Source: Actinophytocola algeriensis (GTDB lineage Bacteria; Actinomycetota; Actinomycetes; Mycobacteriales; Pseudonocardiaceae). Taken from it: 64,000 nt of DNA. The stretch covers positions 898,326 through 962,325 of the forward strand of contig NZ_JACHJQ010000005.1 of NCBI RefSeq assembly GCF_014203735.1, read 5' to 3'. Positions 21,348 through 28,555 of the stretch are shown piece after piece. The stretch's first letter is position 1. Each line of letters starts with the position of its first letter. The translations under genes were made by a program, and so were the position numbers. Below the pieces are notes generated by a model. The model was not told where the DNA came from. It saw only the letters and a list, made by a program, of their open reading frames with translations, and made no database searches.

Positions 21348-22429
21348 GCCGGGATGTTCGCGTGTGGCGCCAGCAGCTGCCGGTGGCGTCCCGCGGTGCC
21401 GAGCGCGATCGAGTCGGCCTTCGCGCGCTTCAGGTACAGGTGGGCCGGGTGCTCCCAGGTCATGCCGATGCCGCCGTGCAGCTGGACGCACTCCTCCGCC
21501 GCGTGCAGGGCCACCGTCGAGCACAGCGCCTGCGCGACGCTCGCCGACAGCTGACCCGGCTCGTCCGCCGCGTTGCGGGCCGCCGCGCGCGCCAGCACCA
21601 GGTCGCCCCACAGGTCGGCCAGCCGGTGCTTCAGCGCCTGGAACGACCCGACGGGGCGGCCGAACTGGTGCCGGTCCTTGAGGTACGCGACCGTGGTGGC
21701 GAGGCACCACTCCGCGATCCCCAGCTGTTCGGACGCGAGGAGTCCCGCGGCTGTCCACAGTGCACCGTCCACCGCGGGCTCGGCGGCTTCCGGGCCCGCG
21801 AGCAGTGTGCCGGTGGCGCGGTCGAGCGTGACGTCCGCAACCGGGCGGGTCAGGTCGAGCGAGGTGACCGGAGTGACCTCGACCCCGGGCTGTGCGACCG
21901 GAACCGCGTACAGCTCGAGTCCGCTTCCGCCCTGCGCGGGTACCAGCAGCACGTCCGCGGGCAGTGCGTCGGCGACCGAGCGGACCCGGCCGGAGAGCCC
22001 GGAGTCGGAGCGGATCGCGTCCGGCACGGTCGAACCCGGTGCCGTGGCGAGGGAGATCGCGAGCGTGGCGATCTGTTCGCCGGAGCCGATCGCGTCCAGC
22101 AGCGAGCGCACCTCGTCGCTCGGCTTGCAGCCCAGCAGTGCCGTGGTCGCGAGGACCGCGCTGCCGAGGAACGGCACCGGTGCGACGGACCGGCCCAGCT
22201 CCTCCATGACGACCGCGACCTCACGGGTGGACGCGCCCTGCCCGCCGAGTTCCTCGGGCACGTGCAGCGACACGGCCCCCAGTTCGGTGAGCCTGCGCCA
22301 CAGGTCGAGGTCGTAGGGCTCGGTGGTCTCGGTGCGCGCGATGACGTCGGCGGCCTTCGCGCGGTCGGTCAGCAGGTCCTTGACGCTCGCGCGGAGATCG
22401 TCCTCGATGTCGGTGTAGAGGAGGTTCAT
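21344..22429 (-). CDS. Acyl-CoA dehydrogenase (second, shorter subunit)
   Basis: The 361-residue acyl-CoA dehydrogenase-fold protein has a short N-terminal domain (LGAVSLHVPEELGGQGA). Its C-terminal domain has LASEQLGIAEWCLATTVAYLKDRHQFGRPVGSFQALKHRLAD and QLHGGIGMTWEHPAHLYLKRAK, which contains the probable catalytic Glu. The middle beta domain is degenerate. Pairing with the neighbouring 390-residue member resembles alpha2beta2 dehydrogenases of steroid side-chain catabolism (ChsE1/ChsE2), where one subunit holds the base. It overlaps its neighbours by ATGA and GTGA. Confidence 0.85.
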   Translation of the reverse strand: MNLLYTDIEDDLRASVKDLLTDRAKAADVIARTETTEPYDLDLWRRLTELGAVSLHVPEELGGQGASTREVAVVMEELGRSVAPVPFLGSAVLATTALLGCKPSDEVRSLLDAIGSGEQIATLAISLATAPGSTVPDAIRSDSGLSGRVRSVADALPADVLLVPAQGGSGLELYAVPVAQPGVEVTPVTSLDLTRPVADVTLDRATGTLLAGPEAAEPAVDGALWTAAGLLASEQLGIAEWCLATTVAYLKDRHQFGRPVGSFQALKHRLADLWGDLVLARAAARNAADEPGQLSASVAQALCSTVALHAAEECVQLHGGIGMTWEHPAHLYLKRAKADSIALGTAGRHRQLLAPHANIPA

Positions 22430-23598
22430 CGCGGCAGGTCCTTCCAGGCGACCTTGGTGTCGGTGCGCGGCTCGGCGGGGAGTCCGAGCACGCGCTCGGC
22501 GATGATGTTGCGCAGCACCTCCGACGTGCCGCCCTCGATCGAGTTGCCCTTGGCCCGCAGGTAGCGGTAGCCCGCCTCGCGACCTGTGAAGTCCACCTTG
22601 TCCGGGCGGCGCAGTGTCCAGTCGTCGTAGCGGAGACCGTCGTCGCCGAGCAGTTCCACCTCGAGGCCGGTCAGCTCCTGTGCCAGCCGCGCGAACGCGA
22701 GCTTCATCGCGGAGCCCTCCGGGCCGGGGGCGCCTGCGGCGAGCTGCTGCCGGAGCCGGATTCCCGCCAGCCGCAACGCTTCCGACTGCGTCCACAGGTC
22801 CAGCAGCCGGTCGTGCAGGTCGGGGGTGTGGTTCTCGGGGTGGTTCCGCCAGGTCTCCGCGACGACGCCGGACATGCCGCCGTCGCGGGGTGCCGGGCGG
22901 CTGCCGATCGCGACGCGCTCGTTCATGAGCGTGGTCTGCGCGACCTTCCAGCCCTCGCCGACCGCGCCGAGCCGGTTGGCGTCCGGCACCCGCGCGTTGT
23001 CCATGAACACTTCGTTGAACTCGGCTTCGCCGGTGATCTGGCGCAGTGGCCGGACGTCCACGCCGGGGTCGGTCATGTCGAGGATGAAGTAGGTGAGGCC
23101 CGCGTGCTTGGGCAGGTCCGGGTCGTGGCGTGCCACGAGGATGGCGAACCGGGCGGTGTGCGCGCTGGACGTCCACACCTTCTGCCCGGTCATCAGCCAG
23201 TCGTCACCGTCGCGGACCGCGCGGGTGCCCAGGGCGGCGAGGTCGGAACCGGCGCCCGGCTCGGAGAACAGCTGGCACCACACCTCCTCGCCGGTCCACA
23301 GCGGACGGAGGTAGCGCTGCTTCTGTTCCTCCGTGCCGAAGGCGAGGATCGTCGGGGCGGCCATGCCGAGCCCGATGCCGATGCGGCGCGGGTCGTTGTC
23401 CGGTGTGCCTGCCAGCTCCTCGTCCACGACGGACTGCATCTCGCGCGGCAGGTCGAGCCCGCCGAGCCCGGTGGGGAAGTGCACCCAGGCGAGGCCCGCG
23501 TCGAACCTGGCACGCAGGAACTCGAGGCGGTCCATGGTGGTGGGGTCGTTCTTGGCTAAGAACTCGCGGGTCAGCTCCCGCAGCTGTGCTTCGTTCAC
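22426..23598 (-). CDS. Acyl-CoA dehydrogenase (first, longer subunit)
   Basis: The 390-residue protein has all three acyl-CoA dehydrogenase domains: N-terminal FPTGLGGLDLP, beta domain CQLFSEPGAGSDLAALGTRA and WLMTGQKVWTSSAHTA, and C-terminal NSIEGGTSEVLRNIIAERVLGLP. The usual Glu site near the last motif is not obvious, fitting a FAD-binding partner in a heteromeric enzyme with the next gene. The GTG at 23598 overlaps the TGA of a 22-codon bridging frame and lies in the arm of a 12-bp hairpin that may affect its translation. Confidence 0.85.
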   Translation of the reverse strand: MNEAQLRELTREFLAKNDPTTMDRLEFLRARFDAGLAWVHFPTGLGGLDLPREMQSVVDEELAGTPDNDPRRIGIGLGMAAPTILAFGTEEQKQRYLRPLWTGEEVWCQLFSEPGAGSDLAALGTRAVRDGDDWLMTGQKVWTSSAHTARFAILVARHDPDLPKHAGLTYFILDMTDPGVDVRPLRQITGEAEFNEVFMDNARVPDANRLGAVGEGWKVAQTTLMNERVAIGSRPAPRDGGMSGVVAETWRNHPENHTPDLHDRLLDLWTQSEALRLAGIRLRQQLAAGAPGPEGSAMKLAFARLAQELTGLEVELLGDDGLRYDDWTLRRPDKVDFTGREAGYRYLRAKGNSIEGGTSEVLRNIIAERVLGLPAEPRTDTKVAWKDLPR

Positions 23599-23630
23599 GG
23601 CCGCTCCTCGCAGGCTCCGAGCGGCCGTGA
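23595..23630. repeat. 12-bp inverted repeat around the acyl-CoA dehydrogenase start
   Basis: Perfect arms TCACGGCCGCTC (23595-23606) and GAGCGGCCGTGA (23619-23630) with a 12-nt loop. The GTG start codon of the downstream gene is within the first arm, so the hairpin could hide the start until the bridging frame is translated. Confidence 0.6.
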
Positions 23631-23663
23631 GGTGCGATCTTTCGCTCCGCAAGCTCCGCTCAT
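23595..23663 (-). CDS. 22-codon bridging minigene between MaoC and acyl-CoA dehydrogenase
   Basis: The ATG at 23663 overlaps the MaoC stop (ATGA). The frame encodes MSGACGAKDRTSRPLGACEE then RP, and its TGA overlaps the next GTG (GTGA). Its DNA contains the AGCTTGCGGAGCG core also found at 11771 and 14663, and its first residues resemble the N-terminal extension of the PfkB gene. It probably serves translational coupling; a peptide function is not excluded. Confidence 0.45.
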   Translation of the reverse strand: MSGACGAKDRTSRPLGACEERP

Positions 23664-24112
23664 GGCACGTACACCACGATCGTCTCGGCGACGCAGGCCG
23701 GTTTCTCGCCGCCCTCGATCTCGACGGTCCAGCGCAGCGTGGCCTGCGTGCCCTGCGCCCGGTCGGTCAGGTCGATCAGCTCGGCACCCGCGCGGATGCG
23801 GGACCCGACGGGCACCACGGACGGGAAGCGGACCTTGCCGAGCCCGTAGTTGATGCCCATGGTGATGCCGTCGACGCGGTAGATCTCCCTGCCCAGGAAC
23901 GGGATCAGGGACAGCGTCAGGTAGCCGTGCGCGATGGTGGTGCCGAAGGGGCCCTGTGCGGCCTTCTCGGCGTCGACGTGGATCCACTGGTGGTCGCCGG
24001 TGGCGTCGGCGAACCGGTCGACCTGGTCCTGGGTGACGGTGTGCCACGCGCCGTGGCCGAGCCCTTCGCCCTTGGCGGCGGCGAACTCGTCGAGGTTGGC
24101 GAATACGCGCAT
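23660..24112 (-). CDS. MaoC-family (R)-specific enoyl-CoA hydratase
   Basis: The 150-residue hot-dog-fold protein has DRFADATGDHQWIHVDAEKA (hydratase catalytic Asp and His), GPFGTTIAHGYLTLSLIPFL and INYGLGKVRFPSVVPVGSRIRA. This is the single-domain MaoC/ChsH type, which hydrates enoyl-CoA. It follows the SDR by 12 bases and precedes the acyl-CoA dehydrogenases, giving a logical beta-oxidation order. Its stop overlaps the bridging minigene. Confidence 0.9.
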   Translation of the reverse strand: MRVFANLDEFAAAKGEGLGHGAWHTVTQDQVDRFADATGDHQWIHVDAEKAAQGPFGTTIAHGYLTLSLIPFLGREIYRVDGITMGINYGLGKVRFPSVVPVGSRIRAGAELIDLTDRAQGTQATLRWTVEIEGGEKPACVAETIVVYVP

Positions 24113-24124
24113 GTGTCTTCCGCC

Positions 24125-24880
24125 TCAGTCCTGTGGCCCGCCGGCCACGTAGATCACCTGGCCGGACACGAACCCGGCCTCCTCGCTGACGAGGAACGAC
24201 GCGACGGCGGCGACGTCCTCGGGCTGGCCGACGCGCCGGACCGGGATCGCGGCCGCGGCGCCCTCCTTGAACTGGTCGAAGTCGACCCCGACGCGCGCCG
24301 CGGTGGCCGCGGTCATGTCGGTCTCGATGAACCCGGGCGCGATGGCGTTCGCGGTGATCCCGAACTTGCCGAGTTCGATCGCGAGGGTCTTGGTGAAGCC
24401 CTGCATGCCCGCCTTGGCGGCGGAGTAGTTGGCCTGGCCCCGGTTGCCGAGGGCGGAGGTGCTGGAGAGGTTGACGATGCGGCCGTAGTTCTCCTGGGTC
24501 TGGTGCTTCTGCACCTCGCGCGACATCAGGAACGCGCCGCGCAGGTGGACGTTCATGACCAGGTCCCAGTCGTCCTCGGACATCTTGAACAGCAGGTTGT
24601 CGCGCAGGATGCCCGCGTTGTTGACGAGGACGGTCGGTGCGCCCAGCCGGTCGGCGACCTTGTTCACCGCCGCGGCGACCTGCTCGGCGTTCGACACGTC
24701 GGCCCCGACGGCGAGCGCGGTGCCACCCGCCTCGGTGATGGCGGCGACGGTCTCCTTGCAGTTGTCCTCGGTGAGGTCCACGACCCCGACGGCGAAACCG
24801 TCCTTGGCGAGGCGCTTGGCGACGGCGGCGCCGATCCCTCGAGCAGCACCGGTGACGATCGCGACACGGGACTGAGCCAC
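24125..24880 (-). CDS. SDR-family 3-oxoacyl reductase (FabG-like)
   Basis: The 251-residue classical short-chain dehydrogenase has the cofactor motif TGAARGIGAAVAKRL, NNAGILRDN, the catalytic Ser-Tyr-Lys in LSSTSALGNRGQANYSAAKAG, and the C-terminal SGQVIYVAGG. In this operon it most likely oxidises a 3-hydroxyacyl-CoA during catabolism rather than acting in fatty acid synthesis. It is the first gene after the KstR2-like palindrome. Start codon and length are standard for the family. Confidence 0.88.
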   Translation of the reverse strand: MAQSRVAIVTGAARGIGAAVAKRLAKDGFAVGVVDLTEDNCKETVAAITEAGGTALAVGADVSNAEQVAAAVNKVADRLGAPTVLVNNAGILRDNLLFKMSEDDWDLVMNVHLRGAFLMSREVQKHQTQENYGRIVNLSSTSALGNRGQANYSAAKAGMQGFTKTLAIELGKFGITANAIAPGFIETDMTAATAARVGVDFDQFKEGAAAAIPVRRVGQPEDVAAVASFLVSEEAGFVSGQVIYVAGGPQD

Positions 24881-24910
24881 GGGTTCTCCTTCGAACGCTA
24901 CGACAACGAG

Positions 24911-24927
24911 CTAAGCAAGCGCTTAGT
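24911..24927. promoter_or_regulatory. KstR2-like palindrome upstream of the acyl-CoA operon
   Basis: CTAAGC (24911-24916) and GCTTAG (24921-24926) form an inverted repeat. Bases 24914-24927, AGCAAGCGCTTAGT, match the KstR2 consensus AnCAAGnnCTTGnT with one mismatch. It lies 31 bp upstream of the SDR ATG, a likely operator for the operon's TetR regulator. Confidence 0.5.
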
Positions 24928-24989
24928 AAGCTACCTCGTGCGTGCGAAGCGGGCAACCATGCAGGCCGCAGAGCGGGAAACAGCCGGGA

Positions 24990-25505
24990 TCAGAACTCGA
25001 AGCCGCCCGGTTTGGCGTTCCGGTCCGCGATCAGGCCCGCGAGGGTGGCGATCGCGATCTCCGGTGGGGTGCGGGAGCCGATGTTGAGGCCGATCGGGCG
25101 GTGGACGCGCGCGATCTCCGTGTCGTCGACGCCCAGTTCGCGCAGTGCGGCCACGTGCGGGCCGGGGTGGCGCGGGTTGCCCATCACGCCGACCCAGCGG
25201 ACGGGGAGTTTCAGCGCATCCGCGAGCAGTTGGCCCAGCTCGGCGCGGTGGTGGTCGGTCACCACGATGTCGGTGTCGCCGTCCAGCGCCGGGAAGTGGG
25301 TGAGCACCGTGGTGGTGCCCGCCTCCTCGTTGGTCACGCGGCCGCGTTCCGGTTCCACGAGGACCGTGTGGTAGCCGAGGTCGTGCCCGTACCGCAGGAG
25401 CAGGTCCGCCACGGGGGACGCGAACACGGCCACCAGCGTGCGGGTCCAGGGTGGCGCCTGCTCGGCGCCGTGTGCCACCGCACAGTTCGCATCGTCTGTC
25501 GCCAT
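24990..25505 (-). CDS. XdhC/CoxI-family protein (Rossmann domain)
   Basis: The 171-residue protein corresponds to the Rossmann-like XdhC C-terminal domain. It has TLVAVFASPVADLLLRYGHDLGYHTVLVEPE, DTDIVVTDHHRAEL and RWVGVMGNPRHPGPHVAALRELG, ending HRPIGLNIGSRTPPEIAIATLAGLIA. XdhC proteins help insert the molybdenum cofactor into xanthine dehydrogenase-type enzymes, but no such enzyme is in the window and the N-terminal XdhC part is absent. It is divergent from nudC by 19 bp, so the promoters overlap. Confidence 0.82.
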   Translation of the reverse strand: MATDDANCAVAHGAEQAPPWTRTLVAVFASPVADLLLRYGHDLGYHTVLVEPERGRVTNEEAGTTTVLTHFPALDGDTDIVVTDHHRAELGQLLADALKLPVRWVGVMGNPRHPGPHVAALRELGVDDTEIARVHRPIGLNIGSRTPPEIAIATLAGLIADRNAKPGGFEF

Positions 25506-25524
25506 GGGATCTAGGGTTGCACGG

Positions 25525-26373
25525 GTGCCGAAGAACGTCACTCTGCCGTACAACGGGCTCGCTCTCGACCGGGGTCGTCGCGGGGACCCGGACTGGCTGG
25601 CCGCCGCCGCCACGACCGGGCGCGTGCTGGCGTTCTGGCGGGACCGGTGCCTCGTGGCCGGCGGGGAGCCGGTGAACCTGACCGCGTCGCTGCGGGAGAC
25701 GGTGTTCCTCGGCGAGGGCGCGGTCGCCGTGTTCGCGGTGGACCTGTCCGATGTGGACGAAGCGGCGGCCGTGGGCGAGGCGGACGCGGACGAGGCCGTC
25801 GACATCCGGGGCCTGTTCACGGGGCTCGACCCGCAGGAGGCGGCCACCCTCGCCTACGCGCGCGGCATGCTGCACTGGGCTCGCAACCAGCGGTTCTGCG
25901 GTGCGTGCGGCGGCGAGACGGCGGCCGAGCAGGCGGGTCACGTGCTGCGCTGCCAGGGTTGCCGGAAGATGCACTTCCCGCGCATCGAGCCCGCGGTGAT
26001 CATGCTGGTGACGTCGCAGGACCGGCGGCGCTGCCTGCTGGCGCGACATCGCGGCGCGACGGCGTACTCGACGCTCGCCGGGTTCCTGGAGATCGGGGAG
26101 AGCCTGGAGGACGCGGTGCGCCGCGAGCTGGCCGAGGAGGCCGGGGTGCGGGTCAGCGAGGTCGTCTACCAGGCGTCACAGGCGTGGCCGTTCCCGTCCG
26201 GGCTGATGGTCGGGTACCGCGCGGTCGCCGAGACCGACGAGTTCGCCGTGGACCACGACGAACTGGACGAGGCGCGCTGGTTCACCCGCGCCGAGGTCCG
26301 CGCCCTCGGTGCGAGCCGCCCGGACTCCATCGAGTCGTACCTCGTCGGCGAGTGGCTGGCGGAGGAGCAGTAA
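25525..26373 (+). CDS. nudC: NAD(+) diphosphatase / NADH pyrophosphatase NudC
   Basis: The 282-residue Nudix hydrolase cleaves NADH or NAD-capped RNA. Visible are an N-terminal domain, the zinc ribbon with four cysteines (CGACGG and CQGCRK), the Nudix box GFLEIGESLEDAVRRELAEEAGV and the NudC-specific SQAWPFPSGLM. The GTG at 25525 gives the conventional length; the frame open upstream overlaps the XdhC gene and is not needed. It is divergent from the XdhC-like gene and upstream of unrelated genes. Confidence 0.92.
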   Translation: MPKNVTLPYNGLALDRGRRGDPDWLAAAATTGRVLAFWRDRCLVAGGEPVNLTASLRETVFLGEGAVAVFAVDLSDVDEAAAVGEADADEAVDIRGLFTGLDPQEAATLAYARGMLHWARNQRFCGACGGETAAEQAGHVLRCQGCRKMHFPRIEPAVIMLVTSQDRRRCLLARHRGATAYSTLAGFLEIGESLEDAVRRELAEEAGVRVSEVVYQASQAWPFPSGLMVGYRAVAETDEFAVDHDELDEARWFTRAEVRALGASRPDSIESYLVGEWLAEEQ

Positions 26374-26383
26374 AGGATTATCG

Positions 26384-26397
26384 CCACGCGTGCGTGG
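26384..26397. repeat. Short palindrome CCACGC-GT-GCGTGG
   Basis: A 14-bp inverted repeat with 6-bp arms lies between nudC and the methyltransferase. It could be a small terminator for nudC or an operator; no further evidence. Confidence 0.3.
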
Positions 26398-26457
26398 TTC
26401 GTAGACTCCGCCCGTGGCGACGAGCGTCGGACTGACGACCGAGGACGGGCCGGCCCG

Positions 26458-27234
26458 GTGAGTTTCGAGGATCTGGTCGCCGAGGCGGCGGCCGTCTCCG
26501 TCGACGGCTGGGATTTCTCCTGGCTGGACGGCCGCGCGACGGAGGAACGTCCGCCGTGGGGGTACCAGCGCTTGATGGGCGAGCGCATGGCCAGGGCGTC
26601 CGTGGCGCTGGACATCCAGACCGGTGGCGGCGAGGTGCTCGCCGGGGTACCGCGTCTCGCCCCGACGACCGTCGCCGTCGAGGCGTGGCCACCCAACCGC
26701 CGCCGCGCCGCCGACCACCTCCTCCCGCGTGGCGCCCACGTCGTGGCCGACGACGGTGAGCCGCCGTTTCCGTTGCGCGCCAACACCTTCGACCTCGTGG
26801 TCAGCCGCCACCCCGTCCGGGCGTGGTGGGACGAGATCGCGCGCGTGCTCGCACCGGGCGGCACGTACCTGTCGCAGGAGGTGGGGCAGGGGAGTGGCGC
26901 GGAGCTGGTGGAGTTCTTCCTGGGGCCCCAGCCGTGGGCGGACCGGAACCCGCAGGCCGCCCGCGCGATGGCCGAGGCGGCCGGTCTCGAGGTGGTGGAC
27001 CTGCGCACGGCTCGGCTGCGCACGGAGTTCCTCGACATCGGCGCGGTCGTCTACTTCCTCCGCAAGGTGATCTGGATGGTGCCCGGCTTCACCGTCGACG
27101 CCTACCGCCCCCGGCTGCGGGACCTGCACGAGAAGATCACGGCCGATGGCCCGTTCGTCGCGCACACCACCCGCTTCCTGATCGAGGCCAGAAAACCGCG
27201 CTGGGCGCGGGACGGCGACAGGGGCGACACTTGA
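26458..27234 (+). CDS. SAM-dependent methyltransferase
   Basis: The 258-residue methyltransferase-fold protein has ASVALDIQTGGGEVLAGV as motif I (about residues 46-63), an acidic loop VAVEAWPPN, NTFDLVVSRHPVRAWWDEIARVLAPGG for motif IV-V and YLSQEVGQGSGAEL. Related actinobacterial methyltransferases lack assigned substrates. The GTG at 26458 precedes SFEDLVAE. It is five bases upstream of a phosphoribosyltransferase gene and is probably cotranscribed with it. Confidence 0.8.
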   Translation: MSFEDLVAEAAAVSVDGWDFSWLDGRATEERPPWGYQRLMGERMARASVALDIQTGGGEVLAGVPRLAPTTVAVEAWPPNRRRAADHLLPRGAHVVADDGEPPFPLRANTFDLVVSRHPVRAWWDEIARVLAPGGTYLSQEVGQGSGAELVEFFLGPQPWADRNPQAARAMAEAAGLEVVDLRTARLRTEFLDIGAVVYFLRKVIWMVPGFTVDAYRPRLRDLHEKITADGPFVAHTTRFLIEARKPRWARDGDRGDT

Positions 27235-27238
27235 TGGC

Positions 27239-27859
27239 ATGCGCTTCCGAGACCGCGCCGACGCGGGACGGGTGCTCGCCGCGCGCCTGAAGCACCTTCG
27301 CGCCGCCGACCCCGTCGTCGTCGGGCTGCCACGTGGGGGAGTGCCGGTCGCGGCGGAGGTCGCGGCCGCCCTGGGGGCACAGCTGGACGTCGTCCTCGTG
27401 CGGAAGATCGGTGCGCCGGACCGGGAGGAGCTGGCCGTCGGCGCGATCGGGGAGGACGGGGTGACCGTCCGGAACGACGCCGTGCTGCGGGACCTGGGGC
27501 TGTCCTGGGACGACCTCGCCGACCAAATCGAGCGGGAGCGGGCCGAAGTGCGGCGCCGGGCGGACATCCTGCGGCCGGGGACGCGGCCGGACCTGCGCGG
27601 CCGCACGGTGATCCTCGTAGACGACGGGATCGCCACCGGCGCCACCGTGGTCGCCGCGTTGCGGGTGCTGCGGGACCTCGGGGTCACGCACATCGTGCTG
27701 GCGGTGCCCGTCGCGCCGCCGGACTCGCTGGCGGCACTGGCGCCGCTCGCCGACGAGGTCGTGTGCCCGTCCAGGCCGAGGCGGTTCGCGGCGGTGGGGC
27801 AGTGGTACGACGACTTCACGCAGGTCCCGGACGAGCGGGTGCGCATGCTGCTGGAGTGA
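27239..27859 (+). CDS. Phosphoribosyltransferase-domain protein
   Basis: The 206-residue type I phosphoribosyltransferase fold shows GLPRGGVPVAAEVAAALGAQLDVVLVRKIG at the start and the PRPP-binding loop VILVDDGIATGATVVAALRVL (about 121-141). The family is an uncharacterised group of predicted phosphoribosyltransferases often annotated as such in actinobacteria; a nucleobase substrate is not established. The ATG at 27239 overlaps no gene. It precedes the barstar gene by 13 bp. Confidence 0.85.
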   Translation: MRFRDRADAGRVLAARLKHLRAADPVVVGLPRGGVPVAAEVAAALGAQLDVVLVRKIGAPDREELAVGAIGEDGVTVRNDAVLRDLGLSWDDLADQIERERAEVRRRADILRPGTRPDLRGRTVILVDDGIATGATVVAALRVLRDLGVTHIVLAVPVAPPDSLAALAPLADEVVCPSRPRRFAAVGQWYDDFTQVPDERVRMLLE

Positions 27860-27872
27860 CTACGCTGATCAC

Positions 27873-28358
27873 GTGGCACCTTCCGGCGCGGACTTCGACC
27901 TGCTCAAGAACGGTCCGGTGACGCTGTACCACCGTCAGGAGGTGCTCGACGAGGCGGTCACGACGCTCGTCGGCCTCGGCTACCTCGTCCACCGGCTCGA
28001 CGCGCGTGCCTGGGCCACCCGGGCCGACTTCGCCGCCGCCGTGCGGGAGGAGCTGGATTTCCCCGACCACTTCGGCGGGAACCTCGACGCGTTCAACGAC
28101 TGCATGCGTGACGTCGCCGCCTTCTCCTACGGCGCCGACCGCGAGTCCGCGGGCACCGTCCTCGTGCTGACCGGCTACGACACCTTCGCCGCCCGGGACC
28201 GCCGCGCCGCCCAGATCATCCTCGACATCGTCGCCGACAACGCGCGGGTCGGCCTGCTCCACGGCCACCGCATGGTCTGCCTCGTCCAGTCCGACGACCG
28301 GGACATCCGGTTCGAGCCCGTCGGCGCGACGCCGGTCGGGTGGGCCGATCGGTCATGA
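27873..28358 (+). CDS. Barstar-family ribonuclease inhibitor-like protein
   Basis: The 161-residue protein has the barstar core: a beta strand YLVHRLDARAW, helix TRADFAAAVREELDFP, and the signature FPDHFGGNLDAFNDCMRDV. Barstar blocks barnase-type RNases in the cytoplasm. It is longer than the 90-residue canonical form, with an N-terminal extension (DLLKNGPVTLYHRQEVL). No barnase or secreted RNase is adjacent, so it may be an orphan antitoxin guarding against foreign toxins. The GTG start is at 27873. Its stop overlaps the TetR remnant by six bases. Confidence 0.82.
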   Translation: MAPSGADFDLLKNGPVTLYHRQEVLDEAVTTLVGLGYLVHRLDARAWATRADFAAAVREELDFPDHFGGNLDAFNDCMRDVAAFSYGADRESAGTVLVLTGYDTFAARDRRAAQIILDIVADNARVGLLHGHRMVCLVQSDDRDIRFEPVGATPVGWADRS

Positions 28359-28490
28359 CCGGCGCAGGGCGTCCGTCAGCAGTTCGATCAGCCGCGTCGC
28401 CTGGTCCGGGCCGGTGGTGACGAGGAAGATCCCGACCAGGCCGGTCCCCACGTCCTCCGGGGCCACGTCGTCGCGGAGCGTGCCTCGGGC
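28353..28490 (-). pseudogene. C-terminal remnant of a TetR-family regulator
   Basis: Reading from about 28490, the minus strand encodes GTLRDDVAPEDVGTGLVGIF then LVTTGPDQATRLIELLTDAL. This matches the final helices of SbtR-type TetR ligand domains. There is no DNA-binding domain; the sequence upstream becomes a low-complexity KAPKARNPRAPGRDRKPP-like tract and then the helicase stop at 28556. No sensible start codon exists, so I regard it as a truncated relic. Confidence 0.6.
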
Positions 28491-28555
28491 GTGGTGTGGG
28501 GGCTTGCGGTCCCTCCCCGGCGCTCGCGGGTTTCGCGCCTTCGGTGCTTTCGGGT

